DNA from: Azophilus sp965220425
Lineage (GTDB): Bacteria > Pseudomonadota > Gammaproteobacteria > Pseudomonadales > Azotimanducaceae
Length of the DNA: 64,000 nt
Assembly (NCBI GenBank): GCA_965220425.1
Contig: OZ244830.1
Span: 1,240,001-1,304,000 of the forward strand
Direction: 5' to 3'
Under the pieces are notes generated by a model that ran no database searches, was not told the DNA's origin, and saw only the letters and a list, made by a program, of their open reading frames with translations. A program made the position numbers and the translations under genes. Numbering within the stretch: the stretch's first letter is position 1; each line of letters opens with the position of its first letter. This document shows positions 50,387 to 59,995 of the stretch, piece by piece.

Positions 50387-53300
50387 TCAACCCGGCTCGA
50401 AATAGACCCGTTTGTGATCGGTGACCCGGGTCAGCGTTCTGTCCAGGCTTTCCAGATAGGGGCTGCGCCGGGCGTTTGTGCCGTTGATGGTGCTGACGGC
50501 CACACGGCGGCGGATCCGCGCGAGGTAGTGCAGGGGAGCCGTTACCGCATCGATATCGGGGTGCTCGGGCGGAACATGGAAGGTCAGCCGCGCGCCCTGG
50601 TTTTCGATCACCAGCGCCAGTTCGCCATCCAGGAAGCTCAGGTAGTTGCCCGGTAGCCGCCGTGGCGCCTCCGGCCAGTCGAGGGAGAGGCCGCAGGGCG
50701 CGGCGGGGTCGACGGCATTGACCCAGAAGCATTGCGGGGTGCGGTGGTTGCGCAGGCGGTGCAGTGCCCGCGGGGTGATGAACTGGGGGCCTGACAGCCC
50801 CTCGAAGAAGTGCCCTGCGATCAACTCCCCCGCAAGCTCCATCACGCGAACCGCCTTGAATAGTTCGCCCCACCGGGCTTCCCGATTCACGATTTCCCGG
50901 TTCACCATCCCGTAACGCTCCGCCAGACCGCGCACACGCTCCTTGTCGTCTTCCAACCGCTCCAGCGGATCGCCCGCGGATCGAATGGCATCGACGAGAC
51001 GCCAATACCCAGGCCAACCCCGAGCGATGGCGCGTGCGCGGCGGCGCGGATTCCGGGTTCCGGCGTCACCCAGCCGAAAGTCGCGCTGCAACCCGGCCCG
51101 CAGCGGCGCCAGGCTGTCCGCGGTGACGGCGCCCCGCCAAACCGCATCCCACCACCTGTCGTTGAAATCCTGGGCGTCTTCACCGAAAAGGTCACCGAAA
51201 GGGTGGGTGTCCCCAGAACGGTGGGTGTCCCCAAGGTGCGGGTGGGTGTCCCCAAGGCTAGGCGTGTCCCCAAGGCTCGAAGGGTGGGGGCTCGAAGGGT
51301 GGGTGTCCCCTTTCGGAAGGTGGGTGTCCCCAGAACTGGAACGGTGGATGTCCCCTCCCAGAGGGTGGGTGTCCCTTTCGGCGGAACGGCGGGCGTCCCC
51401 TGCCGCACGGTCGCGGAGTTGGTGGAAGCGGTAGCTGGCGGTGCGGTCGGTGAACAGGGGCTCCGTGGCGGCCCGGGCATCCGCGGCTGTCGCGTCCTGA
51501 TGGAGGGAGGCGTCTTCCGGGTAGCAGAGGGTTATCCGGCGGTTGCCGGCGCCCTGCCAGGAGAACGGTTCCCTGGTGAAGAACTCGTCGAGCAGATGAT
51601 CGGCGAAATCGGTGAAGCGGCACGCCATGAAATCGTGAAGCCAGACCCCTACGGGGGCGGCGTAGCCGCTCAACTGCTCGATGGCGGACAGGGCGCCGGA
51701 ATCCGACCAGGGCCGCTCGAATCCCTGCCATGCAGACCAGAATCCGGGCAGGGCGCGCAGGGGCTTTGCGGTGAAGTCGGCGCGATTGGCGGCGCGCTGA
51801 AAGCGCAGCAGCGTTTGCAGGTTCTCGGCGTCGCAGTAGTGGATGGCCTCGCTGGCCTCAACGAGCCTGCCCTTGACGAATTCTCCGCTGTCTTCGAAGA
51901 GCCCTCCCGGTATGTGGGGCAGCAGCGCTTCGATCCGAGCCCGGGTGCGGGGGCCGTAGAACGACAGCATTTCACGGGCGATTTCCCGGCCGGTACGGGT
52001 GTCCCCCGCGTCGGGGAAAGGCTTGCGGTTCGTTGCCGGATGCGCACACAGGCCCGTGTCCACGAGCGCCCTGGCGGTCTCGAGATGCGCGATCCAGGCA
52101 CGCCCGCGGGTCTCGAACCGGACCAGACGCGCATGATCGATCTCTGTCGGCCATTCGTCGGAAGGAACCAGTACTCGCTCCTTCGCCCATTCGAGCCATT
52201 CCGCGGTGGATTGAGGCCGATAGCCTTCCGCCCGCCGCTGCCGTTTGGCTTCGAATGCCTCGATGACATCGGGCCGCAACCGGGGCCGCAGGGATTCGTC
52301 GTTGACCGCCTGCTCGATGAGATCGCTGCCCAGCGCGCTGGCGCCGGCATGCTCCGGGCTGTCGTCCGCGTACATGTAACGGCTCAACTGGTCGAAGGTC
52401 ACCATGGAGGCGAACGGGCTCGGCGCGTCGATGTCGATGAACGACCGGGTCAGGACACCGGTGTGCAACTCGCCGAGCAGGGTCCGGAGAGCGGGCAGAT
52501 CAAACTCGTCGACCAGGCAGGTCCGCCACGCTTCCAGCAGTACGGGAAAGTCGCGGTACTTCTTCGTTGCCGTCATGAGCTTCTTCGCCTGCATGCGGCT
52601 CATCCAAAGCGGCAGGCGCTGATTGAAACGCTGCCGGGTGAGCAGCAGCGCGCGGCCGGCGCATTCCCGGAAACGGGCGCCGAAGTAACCGGATCCTTCC
52701 AGCGACTGGCGCAGCAGGGCATCGAGATTGTCCGGGGTGACCATGTCCAGCAGCGCTTCCGGGTCCAGCTCCCGCTTCAACTGCACGACGACGGCGTTGT
52801 TGTCGGCGTGGATGTCCGGCGCGGTATCGAATCGGTCGCGCCAGGCTGCTTCCAGGGCCAACGCCCAGGGCCGGTTCACCGCGCCGCCCCAAAAGGTGTG
52901 GATCACCAGTTGCCTCGGCGCATCCGGCCCCCGGTAGCCGCCGGGGCCGGTGCGCACCAGTTCCAGCAGGAGGTGACGGCGGTGCGGCAGCGGCGCGTGC
53001 GTGGACTCGCGCTGGCGCTTCAGATAGCCGACCAGTTCTTCGGCGGCGATTGCGTCGAATCCGGCCCTGTCCTCAAGCGCAGCCTGGAGTTCCTCGTCCT
53101 CGCCCGCGGCAAGTGCCTGCTCCGCGCTTTCCAGGTATTCGGCAATGCGGCTGGAGAAATGGAAACTGCGATTGAAACTCTCGGCCCGCCAGAAGGGCAG
53201 CGACGTGGCGCCGGCGCCGGCCGCGCGCACCAGCACCTCATTGTGCGTAATGCGCAGGATCTGCCAGTTCTGCGTCCCCAGGTTGAAGGTCTGGCCAACC

Positions 53301-54859
53301 GACGCTTCCCAGACGAATTCCTCGTCCAGTTCGCCGATCAGGGCGCCGGAATCGGCGTGGCGCAACCGGTAGTAGCCCCGGTCCGGGATCGTCCCGCCGG
53401 AGTTGTACAGGGCGAACAGGGCGCCCTTGTTTGCGCGCACGGTCCCGTCGATGCGGTCATAGGCAATACGCGGTTTGAGTTCCCGCACCCGCGAGCCGGC
53501 GTAGCGGCCGGCGAGCATGTCCAGAACCAGGTCGAAGTGTTCCCTGGGCAGGCTGCGATACGGAGAACTTGCCCGAATGACGGCGAACATCTCGTCGACC
53601 CCCCAGGTCTCGGTCGCGCACATCGAAACGATCGTCTGGCAGAGTACGTCAAGGGAGCCCGTCAACGGCGCGAGGGGCTCGATATCCCGGGCCGCAATGG
53701 CATCGGCGAGTACCGCGGCTTCGAGAAAGTCCTGGGCGTGGGTGGGATACAGGGTGCCCTTGCTCACCTCGCCGACACGGTGGCCCGCCCGGCCGATTCG
53801 CTGCAGGGCGGCGGCCACGGACGGCGGCGACTGAACGAGCACGACTTCGTCGAGCTCGCCGATATCGATGCCGAGTTCCAGTGAACTCGTGGCGACGATG
53901 GCGCCGAGCTCGCCCTCCTTCAGGCGTTTCTCCACCTCCGTTCGAATGTCCCGGGCCAGGGAGCCGTGATGGGCGTACGCCAGCGGCGCGGGCAGGTCCT
54001 CGTTGATCTTGAGCGTCATCTTTTCGGCGAGGCGCCGGCTGTTGGTGAAGAAGAGGGTGGAGCGGTTGCCTTCGATCAGTCCGCGGAAACTGTCGGACAG
54101 CGGGTCCCAGATCTTCTTGCCGTTGGCGGCGGCGTTGCGGGCATCTTCCGGAAACCGCACCCGGAACCGGATCGCCTTGTCCTCCCGGCCGATGACGACC
54201 TGCACGGGCCGGGCGGAACCGTCGGGGAGATACCCGCCGATGTAGGCGGCCACGGTTTCAAGGGGTTTCACGGTAGCGGACAGGGCGATGCGCTGAAACT
54301 CGCCGGCAATGGCGGCCAGCCGCTCGACGGAGGTCATCAACTGCACGCCCCGGCGGTTGGCGACGACCGCGTGCACCTCGTCGAGGATGAGGGTTTCCAC
54401 CGTCGCCAGCGACTGCCGGCCCCTGGTGGTGGTCAGCAGCAGGGCCAGGCTCTCCGGCGTGGTGATCAGGATGTCCGGCGGGCTTCTGAGCATTCGCTGG
54501 CGGTCGCTCTGGGAAGTGTCGCCGGATCGCGTCTGTACGCTGATGCCCGGATACCCGTGGCCCTCCCGGAGTTCGCGTAGCGGACCGAGCAGATTCCGGC
54601 GGATATCGTTGTTGAGTGCCTTGAGCGGCGAGACATAGAGAACGCGGATGCGCCCGGGCCGATTTCCGCTCGCGACAAATCGATTGAGCGACCAGAGAAA
54701 CGCGGTCAGGGTCTTACCACTGCCGGTCGGCGCGGTCGCCAGCACATGGGCGCCGTCGGCGATGCGGGGCCAGGCCCTGGCCTGCACGTCGGTCGGCGCC
54801 GGGAAACGGCTGCCGAACCAGGCCCGGATGGACGGATGAAAAAGTTTCAGGGCGCTCAT
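50387..54859 (-). CDS. lhr: Lhr-type DEAD/DEAH ATP-dependent helicase with in-frame repeat insert
   Basis: A 1490-residue large helicase. The Q-motif region and Walker A are ATAPTGSGKTLTAFLWSLN; motif II is ILDEVHAVVANRRG; motif III SATVKP; motif VI RIGRAGHRVGE, plus the C-terminal Lhr region. Family length is about 1500. At roughly residues 1153-1223 there is an insert with repeated GDTHP units (for example SLGDTHPHLGDTHRSGDTHP), encoded by nine copies of the GGGGACACCCACC repeat. The insert looks foreign to the family. Start ATG at 54859. Confidence 0.9.
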   Translation of the reverse strand: MSALKLFHPSIRAWFGSRFPAPTDVQARAWPRIADGAHVLATAPTGSGKTLTAFLWSLNRFVASGNRPGRIRVLYVSPLKALNNDIRRNLLGPLRELREGHGYPGISVQTRSGDTSQSDRQRMLRSPPDILITTPESLALLLTTTRGRQSLATVETLILDEVHAVVANRRGVQLMTSVERLAAIAGEFQRIALSATVKPLETVAAYIGGYLPDGSARPVQVVIGREDKAIRFRVRFPEDARNAAANGKKIWDPLSDSFRGLIEGNRSTLFFTNSRRLAEKMTLKINEDLPAPLAYAHHGSLARDIRTEVEKRLKEGELGAIVATSSLELGIDIGELDEVVLVQSPPSVAAALQRIGRAGHRVGEVSKGTLYPTHAQDFLEAAVLADAIAARDIEPLAPLTGSLDVLCQTIVSMCATETWGVDEMFAVIRASSPYRSLPREHFDLVLDMLAGRYAGSRVRELKPRIAYDRIDGTVRANKGALFALYNSGGTIPDRGYYRLRHADSGALIGELDEEFVWEASVGQTFNLGTQNWQILRITHNEVLVRAAGAGATSLPFWRAESFNRSFHFSSRIAEYLESAEQALAAGEDEELQAALEDRAGFDAIAAEELVGYLKRQRESTHAPLPHRRHLLLELVRTGPGGYRGPDAPRQLVIHTFWGGAVNRPWALALEAAWRDRFDTAPDIHADNNAVVVQLKRELDPEALLDMVTPDNLDALLRQSLEGSGYFGARFRECAGRALLLTRQRFNQRLPLWMSRMQAKKLMTATKKYRDFPVLLEAWRTCLVDEFDLPALRTLLGELHTGVLTRSFIDIDAPSPFASMVTFDQLSRYMYADDSPEHAGASALGSDLIEQAVNDESLRPRLRPDVIEAFEAKRQRRAEGYRPQSTAEWLEWAKERVLVPSDEWPTEIDHARLVRFETRGRAWIAHLETARALVDTGLCAHPATNRKPFPDAGDTRTGREIAREMLSFYGPRTRARIEALLPHIPGGLFEDSGEFVKGRLVEASEAIHYCDAENLQTLLRFQRAANRADFTAKPLRALPGFWSAWQGFERPWSDSGALSAIEQLSGYAAPVGVWLHDFMACRFTDFADHLLDEFFTREPFSWQGAGNRRITLCYPEDASLHQDATAADARAATEPLFTDRTASYRFHQLRDRAAGDARRSAERDTHPLGGDIHRSSSGDTHLPKGDTHPSSPHPSSLGDTPSLGDTHPHLGDTHRSGDTHPFGDLFGEDAQDFNDRWWDAVWRGAVTADSLAPLRAGLQRDFRLGDAGTRNPRRRARAIARGWPGYWRLVDAIRSAGDPLERLEDDKERVRGLAERYGMVNREIVNREARWGELFKAVRVMELAGELIAGHFFEGLSGPQFITPRALHRLRNHRTPQCFWVNAVDPAAPCGLSLDWPEAPRRLPGNYLSFLDGELALVIENQGARLTFHVPPEHPDIDAVTAPLHYLARIRRRVAVSTINGTNARRSPYLESLDRTLTRVTDHKRVYFEPG
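51202..51400. repeat. Nine GGTGGGTGTCCCC-type repeats within lhr
   Basis: Copies begin near 51202, 51220, 51241, 51261 (degenerate), 51298, 51319, 51343 (GGTGGATGTCCCC), 51364 and 51388 (GGCGGGCGTCCCC). Spacing is irregular (18-37 bases) but always keeps the lhr frame, so on the coding strand GGGGACACCCACC reads G-D-T-H-P. The same unit occurs at 36698-36797, 60695 and 63101-63220. Confidence 0.85.
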
Positions 54860-54934
54860 TGTCCCGATTATGGGGCATCTGGAAAACAGTGCTACGCTTG
54901 AACGGTCGAAGACGAAGACGGATGGGCCGAAACG

Positions 54935-55387
54935 GTGTTGCTCAAGCCGGGAGATTGGTCGGGCCGGGGAAGCCTGCTGGTGGAAGGCGCGAGCCTGGGC
55001 AGGCAGATCGAATGCGACCTCAAGATCGAACAGGATCGGGGCGGGTTCACGCTGGTCGGCGGATACCGGGTCAAGGGGGAGAGGAGCCAGGATCTCTCGG
55101 TACGCATCGCACCCAACGATGTGGGTACCTACACCGTCGATGCCCAGCTCGGGGCGGTAGCCGCCGACGGAATTGCCAAGCTCGAGAGCGTGCCCAACCT
55201 GGGGCTGCTCTGGAATGCGAACGGAACGCTGCATGCCGCCGTCGCCCTGTTCGATGTCGCGGACGGCTGCGGGTTCCGGGGATTCCTGCACGAGGGCGAG
55301 CGCACGTTGACCTGGGAGATCGCCTTCTCCCGGAAACAGCATACGGTGAAGGCGGACAATGTGGTCACTTTGAGAAGGCGCCGGTAG
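54935..55387 (+). CDS. Hypothetical protein, beta-rich
   Basis: A 150-residue protein (from a GTG at 54935) with alternating short hydrophobic strands: GDWSGRGSLLVEGASLGRQI, FTLVGGYRVKGE, DLSVRIAPNDVGTYTVDAQL, LLWNANGTLHAAVALFDVAD. I do not recognise the family; the pattern suggests a small beta-barrel or lipocalin-like fold. It is divergent from lhr by 75 bases. No signal peptide. Coding is supported by normal codon use and a long open frame, not by a motif. Confidence 0.6.
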   Translation: MLLKPGDWSGRGSLLVEGASLGRQIECDLKIEQDRGGFTLVGGYRVKGERSQDLSVRIAPNDVGTYTVDAQLGAVAADGIAKLESVPNLGLLWNANGTLHAAVALFDVADGCGFRGFLHEGERTLTWEIAFSRKQHTVKADNVVTLRRRR

Positions 55388-55455
55388 CCCTCATCTCCGC
55401 CGGGGTGGAATCGACCACTGCCGCGCGCGGTCGCGCGGGCATGGCGTCAAGTGGT

Positions 55456-55740
55456 TCAGTCGAGGAGCGTCAGCAACGCCTCGCGTTTTTTCTGCTCGAG
55501 GTTCCGGAACCCGTTGATCAGGCGTTGCTCGATCTCGTCGAGCCGGTTGCGCAGCACGCGCTCCAGGTGCGGATGCAGGGGTGGCGCGATGTTTGCCTGA
55601 GAGCCTTCAATGAACGACTGCTCCAATCGCGCTACAATTTCGGAATTGACGCTTCGCCGATACCGTCCGGCGGCTTCCACGATCCGCTCGCGCATGGGTG
55701 TGGGCAACCGTAAGGCGAACTTGTAGGGCTTCTCTTTCAT
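55456..55740 (-). CDS. Arc-type ribbon-helix-helix DNA-binding protein
   Basis: A 94-residue protein starting KEKPYKFALRLPTPMRERIV then EAAGRYRRSVNSEIVARLEQ, the Arc/MetJ ribbon-helix-helix pattern. The C-terminal half is a charged helix (LERVLRNRLDEIEQRLINGF) that could form a coiled coil. No toxin gene is adjacent, so it may be a free-standing repressor. Convergent with the beta-rich hypothetical protein, divergent from the NUDIX gene. Confidence 0.8.
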   Translation of the reverse strand: MKEKPYKFALRLPTPMRERIVEAAGRYRRSVNSEIVARLEQSFIEGSQANIAPPLHPHLERVLRNRLDEIEQRLINGFRNLEQKKREALLTLLD

Positions 55741-55883
55741 GTGATGCCTCGCCTGCGCGAATCACTCGCCGTGACTGGACGAACAACAACTCATACATTC
55801 GCCGCTGCCCCAAATTGACGACGAGACGCCAACATGAACAACGAACTTCTCGGGTGGGAAGTATATTGGATGAGGACCGTCTA

Positions 55884-56636
55884 GTGGAGCCTCTGCAACG
55901 CGGCAATATTCGGCTCGCGGCGACCGTCGTCCTGACGCGCCAGGGGCGCGACGGCATCGAAGTCTTCATGATTCAGCGCCCGGGCCGCGGCGACTTTCCC
56001 AACCTGCACGTCTTTCCGGGCGGCAAGGTGGACGAGACGGACCACGTGCCGGATCTCTGCGAGGGCATCGATGAGGCGGCCGCCAACCGCGCCATGGGGG
56101 TGGCGGGCGGCGGCTTGCGTTATTGGGTGGCGGCCATTCGCGAATGTTTCGAGGAGTGCGGGGTGCTGTTCGCCACCACGGGGGGCCGTGCGGCAATCGA
56201 CGGCGAAGATTTACAGGAGCGCCTGTCCGAATACCGCGCAAGGCTGATCGACGGCCGGCTCGACCTGGCCTCCCTGTGCGTCCGGGAGGGATTGCGCCTG
56301 ACCTGCGACGAGATGCTGTACTTCAGCCACTGGCTGACCCCTGAGATGGCGCCCCGCCGGTTCGACACGCGGTTCTTCGTTGCCGCAATGCCAACCCGCC
56401 AGAACACGCTGGCGCACGAGACGGAAACGCAGAACAGTTGCTGGATCAGGCCGGCGGAGGCGCTGCGGCTTTGCGAGGCGGGTGAGTGGCAGATGATTGC
56501 GCCCACCCTCACGACGCTGCAGACGATCGAGCCTCATGCGGACTGCGAGGCGCTTCTCGACGCCGTGCGGGGTGAGGCGCACCTGCCGGAATTGACCCCG
56601 GAGCTCCGCTTCGAAGGTATGCGGGCGATACGGTGA
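55884..56636 (+). CDS. NUDIX hydrolase (NUDT19-like)
   Basis: A 250-residue NUDIX protein. The first half, AATVVLTRQGRDGIEVFMIQ and HVFPGGKVDE, is followed by a roughly 25-residue insertion and then the catalytic AAIRECFEECGVLF, so the NUDIX box is split as in NUDT19-type CoA diphosphatases. The start is uncertain: GTG at 55884 has GAGG eight bases upstream and is preferred; TTG at 55866 and extensions further upstream are possible. With many acyl-CoA genes around, a CoA-ester substrate is plausible. Confidence 0.82.
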   Translation: MEPLQRGNIRLAATVVLTRQGRDGIEVFMIQRPGRGDFPNLHVFPGGKVDETDHVPDLCEGIDEAAANRAMGVAGGGLRYWVAAIRECFEECGVLFATTGGRAAIDGEDLQERLSEYRARLIDGRLDLASLCVREGLRLTCDEMLYFSHWLTPEMAPRRFDTRFFVAAMPTRQNTLAHETETQNSCWIRPAEALRLCEAGEWQMIAPTLTTLQTIEPHADCEALLDAVRGEAHLPELTPELRFEGMRAIR

Positions 56637-56748
56637 GGCGAGCCCGGCAGGTTGCACCGGGGGCGGGGCTCCCGATACGAGTTTCGACCCCGGGAGGACC
56701 GCGTCGCGGACGCGCGGGGAACAACAGCGACTCCATGGAAGTTGCGCG

Positions 56749-57423
56749 TTGAACATCGGTGCTCCCGTCATTGCGCTCGATGGGGTCAAGAAGGGGTTTT
56801 CCGACGGCCGGAGGTACCTTCCGGTGTTCGAAAATTTCGACCTCGCCGTCGCCCCGGGGGAAGCGGTTGCGGTCTGCGGCCCGAGCGGGTCCGGCAAGTC
56901 CACGCTGTTGAATCTGATTGCGGGTTTGCTGGCCGTGGACGACGGCGGGCTGACGTTGCGCGAGGGCGATGTTCTCCACCCCATGCACGACCTGGCTCCG
57001 GCGGCGCGCGCCGCGGTGCGGCGGCGGCTGGTGGGCTACGTCTTCCAGTTCTTCAATCTCGTGCCGACCCTCGACGTGCTGGAGAATGTGCGGTTGCCCC
57101 TGGCGTTGAACAGGCGCGAAGACCTCGCGCCCCGTGCGCGGCAGCGCCTTGAGGCGCTGGGGCTCGGCGACGTACTGCATGCGTTTCCCGAGACCCTGTC
57201 CGGCGGTGAACGGCAGCGGGTCGCCATCGCCCGGGCGATCGCGCACGAACCGGCCGTCGTCCTGGCGGACGAGCCGACCGGCAACCTGGACCGGCGGAAC
57301 AGCGACCGGATCGCCGGCCTCTTGTGGTCGGAAGTGGAACGGCTGAATTGCGCGATGGTGATTGCCACGCACAGCGAGGCGATTGCCCGGCGTGCCGACC
57401 GCATCGTGGAACTCGGCCGTTGA
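56749..57423 (+). CDS. ABC transporter ATP-binding protein (LolD/MacB type)
   Basis: A 224-residue ATPase: Walker A VCGPSGSGKST (43-53), the Q-loop region GYVFQFFNLVPTLDVLENVR, signature LSGGERQRVAIARA, Walker B VVLADEPTGNLD and switch IATHSEA. It starts with TTG. It works with the FtsX-like permease that overlaps it (TTGA) and the AttH lipoprotein; ABC-FtsX-AttH operons are widespread and thought to act on the outer envelope. Confidence 0.92.
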   Translation: MNIGAPVIALDGVKKGFSDGRRYLPVFENFDLAVAPGEAVAVCGPSGSGKSTLLNLIAGLLAVDDGGLTLREGDVLHPMHDLAPAARAAVRRRLVGYVFQFFNLVPTLDVLENVRLPLALNRREDLAPRARQRLEALGLGDVLHAFPETLSGGERQRVAIARAIAHEPAVVLADEPTGNLDRRNSDRIAGLLWSEVERLNCAMVIATHSEAIARRADRIVELGR

Positions 57424-59945
57424 GGCTGGTCGCGCTCAGTTTTGCGCGATTCTTCGCCAGGACGCCCTGGACCACGCTGACGGCCCTGCTCGGAGTATCT
57501 CTGGGTGTCGCATCGACGGTGGCGGTTCACCTGATCGGTCTGTCGGTGGCCGCCTCGCTCGAAGCCAACCGGTTGCCGCATCTCGGTGGGCTGACTCATC
57601 TGGCGGAAAAGCGCGGCGCGACGATGAGCGACTACTTCGACCTGCGCCGCCGCTGGCGTGGCGGCGAACTGCCGGAGGTGCTGGGGCTGGTGCCGATGGT
57701 CGACGGGCAGATCGTCGCGGGCGGACGGCGTTTCCATGTAGTGGGGGCCGACTGGCTCGCTCTCTATAGTCTCCCCGGAGAGGGTGGACGTGCAGGATTC
57801 CGGCCCGGGTCGATCGTTGTGGATGCCAGTCTCGCGCTCGCGGAAGGCGACCGTTTGCACCTGGCCGGCACGGCCTGGCCGGTGGCGGGGGTGATCGACT
57901 CGGGCGTCAAGGACGGTGTGTTCGCCGACATTGGCGATGCGCTGTACCTGCTGGATGGGCCGCCGGGCCGGTTGAGCCATGTTGGGGTGTCTGCGAGGGA
58001 TCCCTGGAAACACGTTCGCTCCTGGCTGGAAACCTTGCTGCCGGGGCTGTCGGCGGGGTTGCCGGCAGGGTCTCGGGGACTGACGCTCGGTTGGCGCCGG
58101 TCTTCTGCGTCAGGGGTTGACGTGCGAGGACGGGGGGCAGGCGTCGATGCGGGCGGGCCTGACGAACCGGCCGGCGCGAATTCGCGGCCTTCCGGCGCCT
58201 GCAAGGCCAACCGGCGGCCAGGCGGCGCCGGCGCTGCAATGACGGAAGCGATGTGTGAGCCGGCGGAATGGGAACTGCGTCCGGTCTCCTACGAACAGCC
58301 GGGCGCGAATTTCGCGAACTCCATACTGTTCAACCTGGGTGCGCTGGGCACCCTGGCGCTGCTCGTGGCCTGGTTCCTGATCTATCAGGTTTGCGTACTC
58401 TGGCTCCGGCGCCAGGCGCCGGTGCTGGAAAGCCTGTCGGTGCTGGGCGCAAGCCGGAGGGAACTGGCGGGTTGTTTCCTGCTGGCGGTGGCTTCCCTGG
58501 GGGCGCTCGCCACGCTCCTGGGCACCGTGGCGGGGAAATTCCTGGCCGATCTGCTGACTGGAATTTCAACCGCGGGACTGGATGTGACGCCCACGCCGGA
58601 GATGTCGGCCGCCGTGGTCGCGAAGGCGCTGGTTTCGGGCATTGGAATTGCGGCGATCGGCGGCTGGATGGCTTTCCGTCGATGGGGCCGGCCGCTATCC
58701 GGGGCGTTGTTCACGGCGGGCCGGCTGCTACTCTGCGCCACGGCGCTGGCGTTGATCGGCGTCGGTGTCGGCATGGAGGAAACCGGCCTTGCAGGAGGAT
58801 TTGCGGCGATCCTCGCAGCGGCGTTGCTGGCGGTTTCCCTCGTTGCACCGCTGTTGCGGGCGGTTCGACGCTCGCTGGTTGCCGCACCGGGCGGAATGCT
58901 GACCCGGCTCGCGATTCGCGAAGCCACCTGGTTTGAGCGCGATATTGCAACGGCCCTGGGGGCACTGGTGCTGGCGGTGGCCACCAGCGTGGGCGTGGGG
59001 CTGATGGTGGACAGCTTCAAGCTCGACTTTGAGCGCATGTTGACGCAGAGGTTGGCGCATGAGTTCTACGTGGAGTTGCCGGAACGGGACGCCGGGGCCA
59101 TGGCGCGCGCATTTGCGGGTGAGTGGCCGGATGCGCGGTTTCAGGTCTACGGCAGCTTGCGTACGCGCATTGACGGCCGCGCCGTGGAAATCGGCCATAC
59201 GGATTTCACGGCCGTTGAGGCAGCGCGCTACGGCCATGGCGGCGCCCTGCGATCCGACGAGGGTCTTGCCAGCGAAAGTCTGCTCCGCGCTCTCGACATC
59301 GGTGTGGGCGACGCGGTCGAGGTGGGCGGTGCGGGGGTACGAATGGTCGGCGCTTTTTCCGACTTCGGCGGTGTTGTGCCGCGACTGTTGGTGCACAACG
59401 AAACGGCGGCGAGGCACTTCGGGGCGTTGCATTTCACGGGCCTGGGAATCTCCGGTATTCCCCGCCTGGAACTTGAGTCCTGGCTTGCCGCCTTTGCTCC
59501 AGAGGCCGGGGTGCAGCAGCGCGACGGGGCCCGGACGCGCGCTCTGGAGATATTCGACCGGAGCTTTGCGATCGCCAACGCCTTGACGTTGCTCGCCTTG
59601 ACGGTGGCGGTTGTCGGCCTCTACAACGCCATGGTGAGTCTGCGCCTGAATCGTTTGGCGACCAGGCGGTTGTTGACGTCTTTGGGTGTGACCGCTGCCG
59701 AGGATCGCCATATCGAACGGGTCAGGGCGCTCGGCCTGGGCGCTTTCGCCGTGCTGCTCGCACTGCCGCTGGGGCTGGCGATGGGCGCGATCCTGTGCGG
59801 CGTGATCAATCCCCGGGCGTTCGGCTGGAGTGTGGAGTTGTCGTTGCCCATGACAGCCCTGGCTTGGCCAATGGCCCTGGGATTCGCCGCCGCCGTTCTG
59901 GCTGCGGTGGCGCCGTCGCCCGCGGAGCGATTGCATGCGAATTGA
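57420..59945 (+). CDS. FtsX-like ABC permease
   Basis: An 841-residue permease with two FtsX domains. The N-terminal helix is WTTLTALLGVSLGVASTVAV, followed by a large periplasmic region, central helices (LGTLALLVAWFLIYQVCVLW, LFTAGRLLLCATALALIG) and the C-terminal domain. Within the first periplasmic part, around residues 215-285, is a low-complexity Gly/Ala/Arg stretch (SSASGVDVRGRGAGVDAGGP) that looks inserted. TTG start overlaps the ATPase stop. Its 3' end overlaps the original attH start at 59935. Confidence 0.87.
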   Translation: MRLVALSFARFFARTPWTTLTALLGVSLGVASTVAVHLIGLSVAASLEANRLPHLGGLTHLAEKRGATMSDYFDLRRRWRGGELPEVLGLVPMVDGQIVAGGRRFHVVGADWLALYSLPGEGGRAGFRPGSIVVDASLALAEGDRLHLAGTAWPVAGVIDSGVKDGVFADIGDALYLLDGPPGRLSHVGVSARDPWKHVRSWLETLLPGLSAGLPAGSRGLTLGWRRSSASGVDVRGRGAGVDAGGPDEPAGANSRPSGACKANRRPGGAGAAMTEAMCEPAEWELRPVSYEQPGANFANSILFNLGALGTLALLVAWFLIYQVCVLWLRRQAPVLESLSVLGASRRELAGCFLLAVASLGALATLLGTVAGKFLADLLTGISTAGLDVTPTPEMSAAVVAKALVSGIGIAAIGGWMAFRRWGRPLSGALFTAGRLLLCATALALIGVGVGMEETGLAGGFAAILAAALLAVSLVAPLLRAVRRSLVAAPGGMLTRLAIREATWFERDIATALGALVLAVATSVGVGLMVDSFKLDFERMLTQRLAHEFYVELPERDAGAMARAFAGEWPDARFQVYGSLRTRIDGRAVEIGHTDFTAVEAARYGHGGALRSDEGLASESLLRALDIGVGDAVEVGGAGVRMVGAFSDFGGVVPRLLVHNETAARHFGALHFTGLGISGIPRLELESWLAAFAPEAGVQQRDGARTRALEIFDRSFAIANALTLLALTVAVVGLYNAMVSLRLNRLATRRLLTSLGVTAAEDRHIERVRALGLGAFAVLLALPLGLAMGAILCGVINPRAFGWSVELSLPMTALAWPMALGFAAAVLAAVAPSPAERLHAN

Positions 59946-59995
59946 TGGCCTGCGCCGTCTGCAAAGACTGGCGCGACGGACAGCTTGGCTGCTGG
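59935..59995 (+). other. Original 5' end of attH, cut off by element B
   Basis: From the ATG at 59935 the frame reads MRIDGLRRLQRLARRTAWLL and then A. If element B and one copy of CTGG are removed, this joins in frame to ALVMGACAGPE, giving a full lipoprotein signal peptide with arginine-rich n-region, hydrophobic core and lipobox. The 268-base insertion shifts the frame, so this start no longer reaches AttH. Confidence 0.7.

Noticed and set aside
51202..51400. CRISPR array
   Set aside because: The repeat unit is only about 13 bases, the spacing is irregular, and the whole stretch is an open part of lhr with periodic peptides. No cas gene is near.
55698..55883. N-terminal extension of the NUDIX protein
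   Set aside because: The frame is open but runs through the promoter region divergent from the Arc-like gene and has no NUDIX similarity; GTG at 55884 has a suitable Shine-Dalgarno sequence.
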